The notes under the pieces: model-generated | Told to the model about the DNA's origin: nothing | The model's database searches: none | What the model saw: the letters and a program-made list of their open reading frames with translations, nothing else | Position numbers and translations under genes: made by a program | Shown: positions 35,245-44,918 of the stretch, piece after piece | How positions within the stretch are numbered: the first letter of the stretch is position 1 | Layout of the letters: each line of letters opens with the position of its first letter | Assembly (NCBI RefSeq): GCF_002217395.1 | Contig: NZ_MUHD01000024.1 | Location: 1-64,000 of the forward strand | Reading direction: 5' to 3' | Origin: Flavobacterium plurextorum | GTDB taxonomy: Bacteria > Bacteroidota > Bacteroidia > Flavobacteriales > Flavobacteriaceae | Length of the DNA stretch: 64,000 nt

Positions 35245-36246
35245 CTATAATTTAGAAATATCCCTTACATATTGATGTACATCTGTAAAAACCGTTCCTA
35301 GAGCGGTTTTTATTTTTTCATTTGAATACAGATTTTTAGAATAGGAAGCTTTTGCAGTTGCTTTTGTAAGACGTCTTTTTTGAAAAAATAAGGTTGAAAA
35401 TATTCCGTCAGCCATCCAAAGAAAATTCATAAATAAAGGTTTGGCATGAATGCTTGGTTTCTTTACTTTCAAAGCTTCGGCAATTGTATCAAGAATATCT
35501 TTAAAAACAATGTTGTTAGCAATTAAAGTAAAGCGCTCATTTTTAATCTCGCTGTTCATTAATTGATGAGAAATTTTCACAACATCATCAACGGTAATAA
35601 AACCAGTACTTCCAAGAGTATAAAACGAAAGACCGTTAGCGACTTTTAAGTACAATTCAGCGCTTCCCTGCTGTTTGTTTTTTGTTTTCGGAATCGGTCC
35701 TAAAATTACGCCGGGATTTACAATTATAACATCTAAACCTTCTTGATGAGCGCGCCATACTTCCATTTCAGAACCGTATTTAGAAATAGCATAATCGCTG
35801 TGAGGTTTTTCAGGATTCCAGTCCGTTTCCTCAGTAATGTAAGTTTCGTGTGGTGCTAAATCGCCAAGTGCGGCAATAGAACTTACAAAACAAAATTTCT
35901 TTACACCTAGTGCAATCGAAAAATTAACCATATTAGCGGTTCCTTCGATGTTTATTTTTCGAAGTGCTTCTTCATCTTTTGGGTCGAATGAAATTAAAGC
36001 GGCGCAGTGGTAAACGTAATCAATATCAATAAAAGCATTTTCTAAAGAAGGAACGTCTAAGATATCGGCTTCAAGCCATTCTATTTTTTCAAATAAAGCT
36101 TCTTTCTTGTAAAGTTCAAAAACCGATTTTGCTTTTTGAATGTTGTTTTTGGTTCTGTAAATTGCCCGAACATTTTCTCCATTTTCGATTAAATGAAGCA
36201 ATAAATGTGAGCCTACTAAACCTGTTCCGCCAGTTACTAATACCAT
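35245..36246 (-). CDS. NAD(P)-dependent epimerase/dehydratase
   Basis: A 333-aa extended short-chain dehydrogenase: the Rossmann motif VTGGTGLVGSHLLLHL is at the very N terminus and the active-site YAISKYGSE supplies Tyr and Lys. The family covers nucleotide-sugar epimerases, dihydroflavonol reductase-like and steroid dehydrogenase-like members. The C-terminal half is not diagnostic, so substrate remains open. It is a single-gene unit. Confidence 0.82.
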   Translation of the reverse strand: MVLVTGGTGLVGSHLLLHLIENGENVRAIYRTKNNIQKAKSVFELYKKEALFEKIEWLEADILDVPSLENAFIDIDYVYHCAALISFDPKDEEALRKINIEGTANMVNFSIALGVKKFCFVSSIAALGDLAPHETYITEETDWNPEKPHSDYAISKYGSEMEVWRAHQEGLDVIIVNPGVILGPIPKTKNKQQGSAELYLKVANGLSFYTLGSTGFITVDDVVKISHQLMNSEIKNERFTLIANNIVFKDILDTIAEALKVKKPSIHAKPLFMNFLWMADGIFSTLFFQKRRLTKATAKASYSKNLYSNEKIKTALGTVFTDVHQYVRDISKL

Positions 36247-36253
36247 TTTGTAA

Positions 36254-36378
36254 ATATAAGTTTTTGTTGGAAAGGTGCAAAGCTGCAGAGAGACAAAGTT
36301 TCAAAGGTTTTTTGCAAAGGTTCAAAGTTTTGATTTTTTTTAAATAATATTTGTGTCTTAGCGCCTTAGTGGCATAAG
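36254..36378. repeat. CAAAGTTTCAAAGG and CTTAGCGCCTTAG repeat tracts
   Basis: The gap before tyrS is made of two dispersed tracts: a GGTTCAAAG/GACAAAGTTTCAAAGG series related, in inverse orientation, to the leuS leader at about 23778-23816, and a TGTGTCTTAGCGCCTTAGTG tract shared with about 20350 and 27105. Confidence 0.55.
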
Positions 36379-36380
36379 TT

Positions 36381-36412
36381 TTTGTCATTGCGATTACCAT
36401 TGATTATATTTG
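36381..36412 (+). promoter_or_regulatory. tyrS promoter
   Basis: TTTG (36381-36384), 20 nt, TATATTTG (36405-36412), a near-exact Bacteroidota promoter 17 nt before the chosen ATG. It rules out the alternative upstream start at 36382. Confidence 0.75.
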
Positions 36413-36429
36413 CGCAAAATATTTTAAAA

Positions 36430-37725
36430 ATGAAGAATCTAGTTGAAGAATTAAAGTGGCGCGGTTTGTACCATGATAGCATGCCAGGAACGGAAGAACA
36501 ATTGCTAAAAGAGGTAACTTCGGCATATATTGGTTTTGATCCAACAGCAGATTCGCTGCATATAGGCAGTATGGTTCAGATTATTTTATTGGTTCATTTA
36601 AAGAATTTTGGTCATAAGCCAATCGCTCTTGTGGGCGGCGCGACTGGAATGATTGGTGATCCTTCTGGAAAATCTGACGAAAGAAATTTGTTGAACGAAG
36701 AAGCTTTGGCTAAAAACGTTGCCGGAATAAAAAGTGTTCTGTCTCGTTTCCTAGACTTTAATTCAAAAGAAGCAAATGCTCCAGTAATGGTAAATAACTA
36801 TGACTGGATGAAAGAATTCTCGTTTATTGATTTTGCTCGTGAAGTTGGAAAACGTATCACGGTAAATTATATGATGGCGAAGGATTCTGTTAAAAAGAGA
36901 TTTAGCGGAGAAGGTGAAGGAATGTCTTTTACTGAATTTACATATCAATTAATTCAAGGGTACGATTTTTATCATTTGTATAAAAACAATAATTGTGTTT
37001 TGCAAATGGGAGGTTCTGACCAGTGGGGAAATATTACTACAGGTACAGAATTAGTACGCAGAATGGGTGGAGAAGGAGCAAAGGCTTTTGCTTTGACAAC
37101 ACCTTTGATTACAAAAGCAGACGGATCTAAATTTGGAAAATCGGAAGGTGGAAATGTTTGGCTGGATGCTGATAAAACTTCTGTGTACAAGTTTTACCAA
37201 TTTTGGGTAAACTCAACTGATGTTGATGCAGAAAAATACATTAAAATCTTTACATTCTTAGATAAAGAAACTATTGAGGCTTTAATTGCTGAGCATCAAA
37301 CAGCACCGCATTTAAGAATCTTGCAAAAGAAATTAGCTGAAGAAATCACGATTTTTGTTCACAGTAAAGAAGAATTGGAAAAAGCGATTCAGGCTTCGAA
37401 TATTTTGTTTGGAAATTCTACTGCTGATGATTTGAAAAAATTAGATGAAGTGACTTTCTTAGAAGTTTTTGATGGAGTTCCACAAGCTGAAATCGCAAAA
37501 GCTGATTTGGAAAACGGATTGGATATTGTAACGGTTTTAAACGAGAAGACTGGTTTTTTCAAATCAAACGGAGAAGCTAGACGCGCGTTGACTGCTAATT
37601 CTATTTCTGTAAACAGAGAAAAAATAAAAGAAGATTTTGTGTTAACAGCAAATGATTTGATTAACAATCAATTTGTGTTATTACAAAGTGGAAAGAAAAA
37701 CTATTTTGTGATTAGAGTTGTTTAA
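36430..37725 (+). CDS. tyrS: tyrosyl-tRNA synthetase
   Basis: A class Ic synthetase of 431 aa. The HIGH motif appears as LHIGSM in [14 protein letters not shown], the tyrosine-binding QLIQGYDF and GGSDQWGN segments are present, KMSKS is KFGKSEGG, and a C-terminal S4 RNA-binding domain follows ([19 protein letters not shown]). The start at [12 protein letters not shown] is fixed by the promoter immediately upstream. It is the TyrS type common in bacteria. Confidence 0.97.
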   Translation: MKNLVEELKWRGLYHDSMPGTEEQLLKEVTSAYIGFDPTADSLHIGSMVQIILLVHLKNFGHKPIALVGGATGMIGDPSGKSDERNLLNEEALAKNVAGIKSVLSRFLDFNSKEANAPVMVNNYDWMKEFSFIDFAREVGKRITVNYMMAKDSVKKRFSGEGEGMSFTEFTYQLIQGYDFYHLYKNNNCVLQMGGSDQWGNITTGTELVRRMGGEGAKAFALTTPLITKADGSKFGKSEGGNVWLDADKTSVYKFYQFWVNSTDVDAEKYIKIFTFLDKETIEALIAEHQTAPHLRILQKKLAEEITIFVHSKEELEKAIQASNILFGNSTADDLKKLDEVTFLEVFDGVPQAEIAKADLENGLDIVTVLNEKTGFFKSNGEARRALTANSISVNREKIKEDFVLTANDLINNQFVLLQSGKKNYFVIRVV

Positions 37726-37794
37726 CTGTTTAATAGGTAAATTGTATAATCGAATGTTGAACTGATTAAACGATTTAACAAATCAATGATTAAA

Positions 37795-38775
37795 CTATAA
37801 CACCATCAAATTACATCCACGAATATCAGAATTATCAAAACGTCCCAATACCTCGAAAGAGTTGTTGGGATTTTTTTTGCCTAAATCCTGCGTTGCAATA
37901 AAAGAACAAGAATTGATATTGGCTAAATCAATAACATTGATTCCGCCGGTTTTTCCGTCTTTTATATAAGTCAAAGCATCTTCTGGATCGCGAACTAAAA
38001 TATGCATCCAAGACGGACATTCAAATACGCCTTCGCCTAAAGAATAAGCTTGCGCTAAAAGTTCTGTCATTCCGTATTCTGAATGAATTGCATTTACACC
38101 AAATCCTTTGCAAAGTTGTTCGTGAAGTTCTTCGCGAATCATTTCTTTGCGTTTTCCTTTCATTCCTCCAGTTTCCATAATAATGGTGTTTTGAAGATTG
38201 AATTGGTGTTTTTCTATTAAATCTAACAAAGCATAAGTAACGCCGATTAGAATTACATTTTGACCTGATTCGTCAAGTTCAGTCAGTTTTTTAATTAAGT
38301 CGTCGTGATTGTGTAAATAAAACCCGCTTTCAGGCTGATTGGATAGTTTTATTAAGTCTTCGACCATATAAATAAGCGAAGATCCCTCGCGTTCTAAATA
38401 GGACGGTAAAAGGGCTAAAACAACATAATCTTCGATATTGCCATAGAATTGAGAAAATCCTTTTCGATAACTTTCTTCATAAAGAGAAACATCGGTAACT
38501 AAATGTCGACTCGTGATCATTCCAGTCGTGCCGCTGCTGGTAAAAGTAACTTCGGCAGGATTGGTGTTTGATACTACGTCATGGCTTTTAAAAAACTGAA
38601 TAGGTAAAAATGGAATTTGCGCCAATGTTTTTACCTGCTGCACGTCTGTTTTAAGGAAATCGCAAAAATCACGATATACTAGATTGTTTTCATATTGAAA
38701 GCGAAACACTTTTAGTGCTGTTTTTTCAAATTGCTTATGGCTGGAAATCGTAAATATATCGCTGGCTGTAATCAA
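37795..38775 (-). CDS. LuxE/PaaK-like acyl-activating protein
   Basis: A 326-aa protein related to LuxE acyl-protein synthetase and the AMP-forming acyl-CoA ligase fold. The phosphate loop is FTSSGTTGMITSRH (about 97-110), METGGMKGKRKEM follows and HSEYGMTELLAQAY is the adenine-binding/acyl site. There is no lux operon here; in Bacteroidota such genes are usually solitary. The role may be loading an acyl group on a carrier or protein; this is inferred. Confidence 0.8.
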   Translation of the reverse strand: MITASDIFTISSHKQFEKTALKVFRFQYENNLVYRDFCDFLKTDVQQVKTLAQIPFLPIQFFKSHDVVSNTNPAEVTFTSSGTTGMITSRHLVTDVSLYEESYRKGFSQFYGNIEDYVVLALLPSYLEREGSSLIYMVEDLIKLSNQPESGFYLHNHDDLIKKLTELDESGQNVILIGVTYALLDLIEKHQFNLQNTIIMETGGMKGKRKEMIREELHEQLCKGFGVNAIHSEYGMTELLAQAYSLGEGVFECPSWMHILVRDPEDALTYIKDGKTGGINVIDLANINSCSFIATQDLGKKNPNNSFEVLGRFDNSDIRGCNLMVL

Positions 38776-38906
38776 AACTTTTTTTGTGCAAAGATATTTA
38801 TTTTTTGGCGTTCAGTGTTGTCTTTTTTAGTTTCAGTATTCTTAAGTATCAAATTTTACAAGTGATAATGAGACTGAATATTAAAAAGCGGAACACTGTA
38901 AACTAA

Positions 38907-38931
38907 AAAAAAGCTCCATAAGAGCTTTTTT
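38907..38931 (-). terminator. terminator of the T9SS-tail protein gene
   Basis: Stem AAAAAAGCTC/GAGCTTTTTT with a five-base loop, four bases after the stop codon at 38935 on the minus strand. Confidence 0.85.
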
Positions 38932-38934
38932 GTT

Positions 38935-39273
38935 TTATCGAATAATGAGCTTTCGGGTTGCCGTAGCATTTTGCTCGCTTATTTTTATAATGTAAACGCC
39001 TGGAACAAGATCTGAAACGTTTAATTCTTTTGAGCTTAGATGCGTTTGCAATACTCTTTTTCCTAAGATGTCAAAAATGATGATTTCTTTTTCTAAATCA
39101 TTTTTTGACGTAATATATACTTTTCCATTGACCACTGGGTTAGGGTACAAGCTGAGACCCTCAATTCCTACGGACTCTTGAGTTTTGGGTAATTGCTTAC
39201 TGTCTTGTGCTGAAACACTTACAGTTAAGAAAAAAGCCAATAAAAAAGTAATATAAAAGTAGTTTTTTGCCAT
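38935..39273 (-). CDS. minimal secreted protein with T9SS type A sorting tail
   Basis: A 112-aa protein: signal peptide (1-22, ending SVSA), a 20-residue linker, then a complete type A sorting domain (LSLYPNPVVNGKVYI, IIIFDILGKRVLQTHL, ELNVSDLVPGVYIIKI, TRKLIIR). There is no passenger domain. It may be a remnant, a small secreted factor, or a competitor for the T9SS. The export route is clear from the motif; function is not. Confidence 0.82.
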   Translation of the reverse strand: MAKNYFYITFLLAFFLTVSVSAQDSKQLPKTQESVGIEGLSLYPNPVVNGKVYITSKNDLEKEIIIFDILGKRVLQTHLSSKELNVSDLVPGVYIIKISEQNATATRKLIIR

Positions 39274-39327
39274 CGCATTTATTTGATGAGTAAATATACA
39301 AAAAAAATTACAAAAACTAAGCCAAAA

Positions 39328-39357
39328 AAAAACATCCTAAATTATTAGGATGTTTTT
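39328..39357 (-). terminator. terminator of the beta-helix lipoprotein gene
   Basis: Thirteen-bp stem AAAAACATCCTAA/TTAGGATGTTTTT with a short loop, just beyond the stop at 39379. Confidence 0.85.
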
Positions 39358-39378
39358 AACATTATTTTTTTTAACTTA

Positions 39379-40791
39379 TTATTTTGTCAAGTCAACACCG
39401 TTAACTGTTGCCCAAGCACCACCTGTGATAGATGCTCCAGTTGCTGTTGCATCGATTACGAAGTTTCCTGCTGGGAATGTAACTACACCGTCCCATGGAG
39501 CTACTACTACACCTAAGATATCTTTAGAAGTATTAGTGATTTTAACTTTAGTGATTTTAATTTTACCACCGTTTACTTGGTTAGTATTTGTAGAAGCATC
39601 TTGAATTTTAACTGCTGCTCCTGTGTATAATTTACCACCTTCTGTGTAATCACCGTAACCATCTATGATAATGTTGCTGAAATCACCGTTTCCTTCATTT
39701 TTGAATTGGAATGCATCAACTTGAACATCTCCAACAGCTTCTGGAGTTGTACCAGCAATTCTTCTTAAAGTGATGTTTGTAACTTTAGGGAAGTAAGCGT
39801 TGTTGTTTTTAGAAGATTCAATTTCGATTCCAAAGTTTCCTTTTGCATTTTGATGAGCGTACCAGTTTGAATTGGCTTGACCTTGCCATCCATCTTGCCA
39901 GTCAAATGAATCATCAGTATTGTCATAAGAAATTGCATTTGTTAAACTTGCAGTTCCTCCGTAAAATTCGAATCCGTCATCAGCACCTTTGTAAGATACT
40001 AAGTGATCTAAAGTTGTTCCTGATCCTACAGAGTAGAATGAGAATCCGTTTAATTCTTTTGTTCCATCAGCTAATTTAGAACCAGCGTATTCAACTCTTA
40101 CATATTTCAATGAACCACCATTGTGAGCTGCATTTGTTCCTCCGTAAGGCAGCGCATTTCCGTCTTCAGAAGTAGAAGTTTTTACACCGTTGATAGCATT
40201 GATTGGAGCGTCACCGTACATGATGATACCTCCCCAAGAACCAGCGATTTTAGATTTTTCAGTAAATACAACTGGTTTGTCAGCAGTACCGTTGATGATT
40301 AATTTACCACCGTTTAATACAACTAAAGCGTTGTCTCCAGTAGTTTTATCAACTGTAATTGTTGAACCAGCATCAAATGTTACTGTTACTCCAGAATTAA
40401 TTTTCACCATACCTTTCATAGTATAGTTTCCTAAAGCATAAGTTTTATTAGCTGTAATTGGTCCAGTAATTTCTCCTGTTGCAACTGGAACAGCCGTTAC
40501 AGTTACTGTTTTTGTTACTGAAACAGATTGTAGTGTATAAGTAATAACAGAAGTACCTACAGAAACCCCTGTAATAACTCCAGTAGCAGGCACAACAGTT
40601 GCAACAGCTGGCGTAGCACTAGAATAAGTACCGCCTGTAGTTGTACTGCTGAAAGTTGTAGTTCCTCCTACAACAACACTCTCAGTTCCTGTTAAAGGAG
40701 CGATAGTAAATGGAGCTGGATCGTTGTCATTGCTGCAAGATGAAAATAATAAGCCAATTGAAAGGGCTAAAGCGAAAAATTTAGTTTTCAT
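39379..40791 (-). CDS. surface lipoprotein with Ig-like and beta-helix domains
   Basis: A 470-aa lipoprotein. The lipobox LLFSSC is followed by SNDNDP, an acidic stretch typical of Bacteroidota surface-export signals. Next comes a Big_2-like bacterial Ig domain (about 30-100) and a right-handed parallel beta-helix region (105-465) with Gly/Asn/Asp-rich turns. The upstream region carries an array of 11-bp-spaced TGTTA-like hexamers and a perfect -7 element, matching the neighbouring TonB receptor and the porin. A phosphate-starvation-induced substrate-binding role is my inference. Confidence 0.8.
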   Translation of the reverse strand: MKTKFFALALSIGLLFSSCSNDNDPAPFTIAPLTGTESVVVGGTTTFSSTTTGGTYSSATPAVATVVPATGVITGVSVGTSVITYTLQSVSVTKTVTVTAVPVATGEITGPITANKTYALGNYTMKGMVKINSGVTVTFDAGSTITVDKTTGDNALVVLNGGKLIINGTADKPVVFTEKSKIAGSWGGIIMYGDAPINAINGVKTSTSEDGNALPYGGTNAAHNGGSLKYVRVEYAGSKLADGTKELNGFSFYSVGSGTTLDHLVSYKGADDGFEFYGGTASLTNAISYDNTDDSFDWQDGWQGQANSNWYAHQNAKGNFGIEIESSKNNNAYFPKVTNITLRRIAGTTPEAVGDVQVDAFQFKNEGNGDFSNIIIDGYGDYTEGGKLYTGAAVKIQDASTNTNQVNGGKIKITKVKITNTSKDILGVVVAPWDGVVTFPAGNFVIDATATGASITGGAWATVNGVDLTK

Positions 40792-40823
40792 AATTGTTGT
40801 TTAATAGTTGATTTCTTTGCAGA

Positions 40824-40912
40824 CAAAAGTAGGACGGGAATCTTTTATGCATGTTAGCTGATTATTACAATACCGTTATTATAAAAGCTCCTAAATGTCA
40901 AGATAATGTTAA
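40824..40912 (-). promoter_or_regulatory. Pho-box-like array and promoter of the beta-helix lipoprotein gene
   Basis: On the plus strand hexamers TGTTAG (40852), TATTAC (40863), CGTTAT (40874), TGTCAA (40896) and TGTTAA (40907) fall in one 11-bp register. The -7 element (minus strand TACTTTTG, 40824-40831) matches TAnnTTTG. Counting one degenerate unit at 40841, the register ends 13 nt from TTTG, as at the porin and receptor promoters. Confidence 0.55.
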
Positions 40913-40937
40913 GAGATTTACATTATGTTCATAAAAA

Positions 40938-40961
40938 AAAGCCCTATCGAAATAGGGCTTT
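40938..40961 (-). terminator. terminator of the large TonB receptor gene
   Basis: Perfect AAAGCCCTAT/ATAGGGCTTT stem with a four-base loop and a T8 run on the minus strand, 22 bp beyond the receptor stop codon. It separates the receptor transcript from the lipoprotein gene downstream. Confidence 0.85.
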
Positions 40962-40983
40962 GTGATCTTGGTTTTAAATAGGA

Positions 40984-43782
40984 TTAAAATGTATATCCTA
41001 GACTTAATGAAAAGCCTCTGCTTTTTTTGTAACTTCTTGTTAATGGATCTCCAACAACTGGTGTTACACTGTTGTCTCCAATTTCAAATTTTCGTGCAGG
41101 ATCAAGTAAATTGTCTGCAGAGAATTTTAAATCAAAATGCTGTGATAATTTACTGCTCCATACAAAATCTAATTGTGAAACAGGAAGTTCATAAATATGA
41201 TCCAGACCATTTGTTCCTACTGCATAAATTCTTTTTCCAAATACAGAATAAACTAATGAAAGTGTATTGCTCCAGTTTTTGTTTACATCAAATTGATATT
41301 TCAAATCAGAATTGATTAACCATTTTGAAGCACCTTGTAAATCTCTTGATGTATGAGTTTCGATTGTTTGAGTAACACTTCCGTCAGGATTTATGATAAA
41401 AGGTTTAACCTCTGCTTTAGTACTCATTAATGAAGTATTAAAACCTAAAGAGAAATTTTTGAAAGTATTAGTTAATCTTTCTAAGTCATAAATAAATTCG
41501 ATTTCTGCACCGTATATTACCGCATTGTCAGAATTTAAATAAGTGATAATTGTAGAACCGGCAGCATTTGCAGTCAAAGTTCTTTCGATAGGATTTTTCA
41601 TTTGTTTACCAAAAAGTCCTACAGCGAACATTTCTTTTGCAGTTGGGAAAAACTCATATTTTAAATCAACATTGTAATTATCACTGTTTACTAAATATGG
41701 ATTTCCTTTCATAGAAGTTCCATCGGCATTGATGTACTCAATTGGGTAAGCTTCCATTATTACTGGTTTAGTATAAGTAATACCACCAGCTAAACGAACA
41801 TTTGCTTTTTCGGTAACGCTGTATTTAGCATTTAACGAAGGTAAGAAATAAGTTTTGTCGTAGTTTAAAGTTACATATGGCTCATCAAAAGAACCTTGAT
41901 TTCTGTATTTAGTTTCTCTATTCGTGCTTTCAAATCTTACACCACCATTAAGTTCAAATTTATCATTGAATTTGTAAAGTAAATTAGCATAACCAGCATT
42001 AGCACCTTCCTTTAAAATTGCTTTGTAAGTAGAGTTAGAACTTTCTCTAAAATTGAAAGCACCTCCAGCAATGTATCCATTCAATTGATCGTCGATACTG
42101 TTAAGCGGAGCATCGATGTTTGGTCCAGGAGTTGGAGAAATAAAACGATATGAAGATTCCATATCTGACATGTTTCCGTTATAACCAACCGTTAATTTGT
42201 GACCTTTATCTGCTCCAAATTTCAAGTTATATTCAGCTAAACCTGAGAAATAAGAGTTTCCAGTAATTTCTAAATATTGTTTGATAAAGTTGTTTCCTGC
42301 AATCGAAGCAATGATTCCATCGTTATCTGTTTTAATTCCTGAAAATGCTTTTCTGTCAGGCTGATTGTATTTCGTCAACGCATAAGAGGCACCTGCTTTT
42401 ACAGTTTGACTTTTGTCTTCTGTAATTGCATATTCTCCCAACAATTGATTGTTCCAATAATCTGATTGGTCTAATTGGTTGGTACGAATAAGAGTTTTGT
42501 TTGTTCCGGTTCCAGTTTCAGCATTTGCAACACCAAATTGATCTTTGATTAAGTTATCAGTTGTTCTGATGAAAAGACTATTGTAAGCAAGTTTAAATCT
42601 TTTTGTGTTATAGTTTAAACCTAATAAACCAGTCAAAGAAGTTCTGTAGTGATTGTCTGTAGTGATAAAATCAGTTTTGTAGCTGATTCCAGTGCTTTGG
42701 TAAGCAAAAGTTCTGTCAACTCCTTCTTGAATTGCATAACTGTTTTCAGCATTTACAGAGATGATATAAGAAATGCTTCTGTCTTTTTCTAAATCAAATT
42801 TTTCAGCATGTAAAAAACCAATACTTGTATTTAACGGCGTTCTTATAGTCGAAACGTCGAAACCGCTTTGGAAAGAGTTTAAAGATTCTTGAGGAGTAAA
42901 AACATGACCAGATGGAGTATCTCCTAATAATGAAGGTAATTTTCTATTGTCTCCAGTCATTCCGAAAAAACCTTCTGCAGAATCAGCATCTTTAGAAATA
43001 GAAAATCTTTTTAAATTACTGTTTACAAGATAACTTGTTCCAATATTAATTTTTGTGATGCTTTTTGTGTTTTTAGAAGTTTGAATATTAAATGTTCCAC
43101 CAGCAAAATCCCCATAAATGTTTGGGCTGAATGTTTTGTAAACTTCAATAACACCAACGATATCCGTAGAGAATAAATCTAGCGGAATAATTTTCAAAAA
43201 TGGATTGTTTGTTGGAGCAGCAAGATCATTAATCAATAAGTTGTTGTATCTGTCTTCAAGTCCACGAACAAATAAACCTCTTGATCCAACTTTAGTAATT
43301 CCGGTAATTTTAGTTAAACCTTCTTCAACATCGCTTACTCCTTTTCTAGACATTTCCTGCGCACCAATACTTTGTTTGATTACCACAGCATTTTTTTGGT
43401 CTAATAACAAAGCCGTTTCTTTTTCTCTGTTTCCAGTAGATTTTACGACCACATCTTTAAGAGTAAAACTTCCAGAAGAAAGTACTTGATTTACCACTAC
43501 AGTTTCGTTTGCCTTTACCGTAACTGGAGCTTCTTTAGATTCATATCCTAAAAAACTATAAATAACGATATAATTTCCTGGATTTACGCTTAACGAATAT
43601 TTTCCGTCAACGTCAGTATTTACGCTAATGTTTGTACCTTTAATTAAAACATTTGCAAAAGGTAAGGCTTCGTTGTTCATTTCTTTGTCGGTTAAAACGC
43701 CAGAAATCGTACCTTTGTTTTGTGCGATCGAAATCGTACAGATAAATAATGCAATAAATAGAAATTTTAAATTGAATTTCAT
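40984..43782 (-). CDS. TonB-dependent receptor with carboxypeptidase-like N-terminal domain
   Basis: A 932-aa outer-membrane receptor: signal peptide (1-20, ending SIAQ), CarboxypepD_reg-like domain (about 25-110), TonB box/plug (VGSRGLFVRGLEDRYNNLLIND and the DFAGGTFNIQTSKN segment, about 110-235) and a long barrel ending SLGYTF. There is no SusD homologue beside it; the beta-helix lipoprotein is next downstream. Upstream lies a four-unit 11-bp Pho-box-like array, and the divergent gene is a PhoB-like regulator, so a role in phosphate or organophosphate uptake is suggested. Confidence 0.9.
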   Translation of the reverse strand: MKFNLKFLFIALFICTISIAQNKGTISGVLTDKEMNNEALPFANVLIKGTNISVNTDVDGKYSLSVNPGNYIVIYSFLGYESKEAPVTVKANETVVVNQVLSSGSFTLKDVVVKSTGNREKETALLLDQKNAVVIKQSIGAQEMSRKGVSDVEEGLTKITGITKVGSRGLFVRGLEDRYNNLLINDLAAPTNNPFLKIIPLDLFSTDIVGVIEVYKTFSPNIYGDFAGGTFNIQTSKNTKSITKINIGTSYLVNSNLKRFSISKDADSAEGFFGMTGDNRKLPSLLGDTPSGHVFTPQESLNSFQSGFDVSTIRTPLNTSIGFLHAEKFDLEKDRSISYIISVNAENSYAIQEGVDRTFAYQSTGISYKTDFITTDNHYRTSLTGLLGLNYNTKRFKLAYNSLFIRTTDNLIKDQFGVANAETGTGTNKTLIRTNQLDQSDYWNNQLLGEYAITEDKSQTVKAGASYALTKYNQPDRKAFSGIKTDNDGIIASIAGNNFIKQYLEITGNSYFSGLAEYNLKFGADKGHKLTVGYNGNMSDMESSYRFISPTPGPNIDAPLNSIDDQLNGYIAGGAFNFRESSNSTYKAILKEGANAGYANLLYKFNDKFELNGGVRFESTNRETKYRNQGSFDEPYVTLNYDKTYFLPSLNAKYSVTEKANVRLAGGITYTKPVIMEAYPIEYINADGTSMKGNPYLVNSDNYNVDLKYEFFPTAKEMFAVGLFGKQMKNPIERTLTANAAGSTIITYLNSDNAVIYGAEIEFIYDLERLTNTFKNFSLGFNTSLMSTKAEVKPFIINPDGSVTQTIETHTSRDLQGASKWLINSDLKYQFDVNKNWSNTLSLVYSVFGKRIYAVGTNGLDHIYELPVSQLDFVWSSKLSQHFDLKFSADNLLDPARKFEIGDNSVTPVVGDPLTRSYKKSRGFSLSLGYTF

Positions 43783-43811
43783 TTCAGTGTTGTGTTTGAT
43801 TTATTTTTGTG

Positions 43812-43867
43812 CAAAGAAATGACTGAGCTGTGAAGTCGATGTTACGAACTTGTTATGTTTTTGTGTA
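43812..43867 (-). promoter_or_regulatory. Pho-box-like array and promoter of the TonB receptor gene
   Basis: Plus-strand hexamers TGTGAA (43829), TGTTAC (43840), TGTTAT (43851) and TGTGTA (43862) recur exactly every 11 bp. Read toward the receptor gene the array ends 13 nt before TTTG (43815-43812), which is 29 nt before the ATG. Both distances equal those at the porin promoter. Confidence 0.65.
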
Positions 43868-44015
43868 CTAAAGATTATCAAATTGTTACCAGATTAAATT
43901 ACCGTTAACAGCAATTTTTAACGATTCATTTATTACTATATTTACCCTGTGAAATAAAAAACATCGGATATATATTAAAGAGAATTTGATGTAAAAATCT
44001 CAATTTTTGCTATTT

Positions 44016-44699
44016 ATGAAAAAAACACAAACCAAGATTTTATTAGTTGACGACGAACCAGATATCTTAGAAATCGTTGGCTATAACCTTGCTCAAGAAG
44101 GCTATCAGATTGTTACAGCTTCTAACGGAAAAGATGCTATAGCAAAAGCTCAGAAAGAATTGCCAGAATTAATTATTATGGACGTGATGATGGCTGAAAT
44201 GGATGGTATGGAAGCTTGTGAGCACATCAGAAAAATCCCTGAATTAAATAATGTTATCATAACATTTCTTACCGCAAGAAGTGAAGACTATTCGCAAGTA
44301 GCTGGTTTTGATGCTGGTGCTGATGATTATATTACTAAGCCAATAAAACCAAAATTATTGGTCTCAAAAGTAAAGGCTCTGTTAAGAAGGTTAAAAGAAC
44401 AAGAAGTAGTTAGTGATACTATAAATGTTGGAGGAATCGAAATTAACCGCGAAGAGTATAAAATTATCAAAGGCAATGTAGAAATTGCACTTCCAAGAAA
44501 AGAATTCGAATTGTTTTATTTATTAGCTTCAAAACCAGGTAAAGTTTTTAAAAGAGATGAAATTCTTGATAAAGTCTGGGGGAACGAAGTGGTAGTAGGA
44601 GGAAGAACAATTGATGTTCATATTAGAAAACTACGTGAAAAAATAGGCGAAGATCTTTTTAAAACCATAAAAGGGGTAGGCTACAAATTTGAAGTTTAA
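44016..44699 (+). CDS. PhoB-like OmpR-family response regulator
   Basis: A 227-aa regulator. Receiver domain: acidic pair in LLVDDEPD, phospho-acceptor in LIIMDVMMAEMDG, lysine in YITKPIKPK. Winged-helix OmpR/PhoB domain: LPRKEFELFYLLASKPGKVFKRDEIL and VVGGRTIDVHIRKLREKIG. I start at MKKTQTKILLVDDE (44016); a TTG three codons earlier is possible. It is divergent from a TonB receptor and upstream of a PhoR-like kinase and an OprP-type porin, which is why I favour the phosphate regulator; OmpR-type family alone would be less specific. Confidence 0.85.
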   Translation: MKKTQTKILLVDDEPDILEIVGYNLAQEGYQIVTASNGKDAIAKAQKELPELIIMDVMMAEMDGMEACEHIRKIPELNNVIITFLTARSEDYSQVAGFDAGADDYITKPIKPKLLVSKVKALLRRLKEQEVVSDTINVGGIEINREEYKIIKGNVEIALPRKEFELFYLLASKPGKVFKRDEILDKVWGNEVVVGGRTIDVHIRKLREKIGEDLFKTIKGVGYKFEV

Positions 44700-44718
44700 G
44701 AATTCAATATTAAGGAAA

Positions 44719-44883
44719 CCATATAAGTGATATAAGTTCACTTAATTTCTGGTTTACCTACATTCACAATAATTATCTTTGTCAAAGTTCTGAACTTTGA
44801 CAAAGATTTGCTTTTTTAAGTTCATATTGTAAATCCATACAACTAAGCTTTGCTTTTAAATGAACTGATATCACTTATATGGT
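44719..44883. repeat. 165-bp inverted-repeat element between regulator and kinase genes
   Basis: Terminal arms of 23 bp (44719-44741 and 44861-44883, ACCATATAAGTGATAT...) match with one mismatch. Inside is a perfect 16-bp palindromic hairpin (44775-44790 and 44792-44807, ATCTTTGTCAAAGTTC). GAA flanks both ends and could be a 3-bp target duplication. The layout is MITE-like; no transposase ORF is inside. Confidence 0.7.
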
Positions 44884-44918
44884 GAAAAAAATAATCCGTT
44901 AATGGTTTAATATTTTCA

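Noticed and set aside
43868..44015. Pho-box-like array for the regulator gene itself
   Set aside because: TTAACA and TTAACG occur there, but 13 bp apart and at the wrong distance from a -7 element, so they do not fit the 11-bp architecture of the other three promoters.
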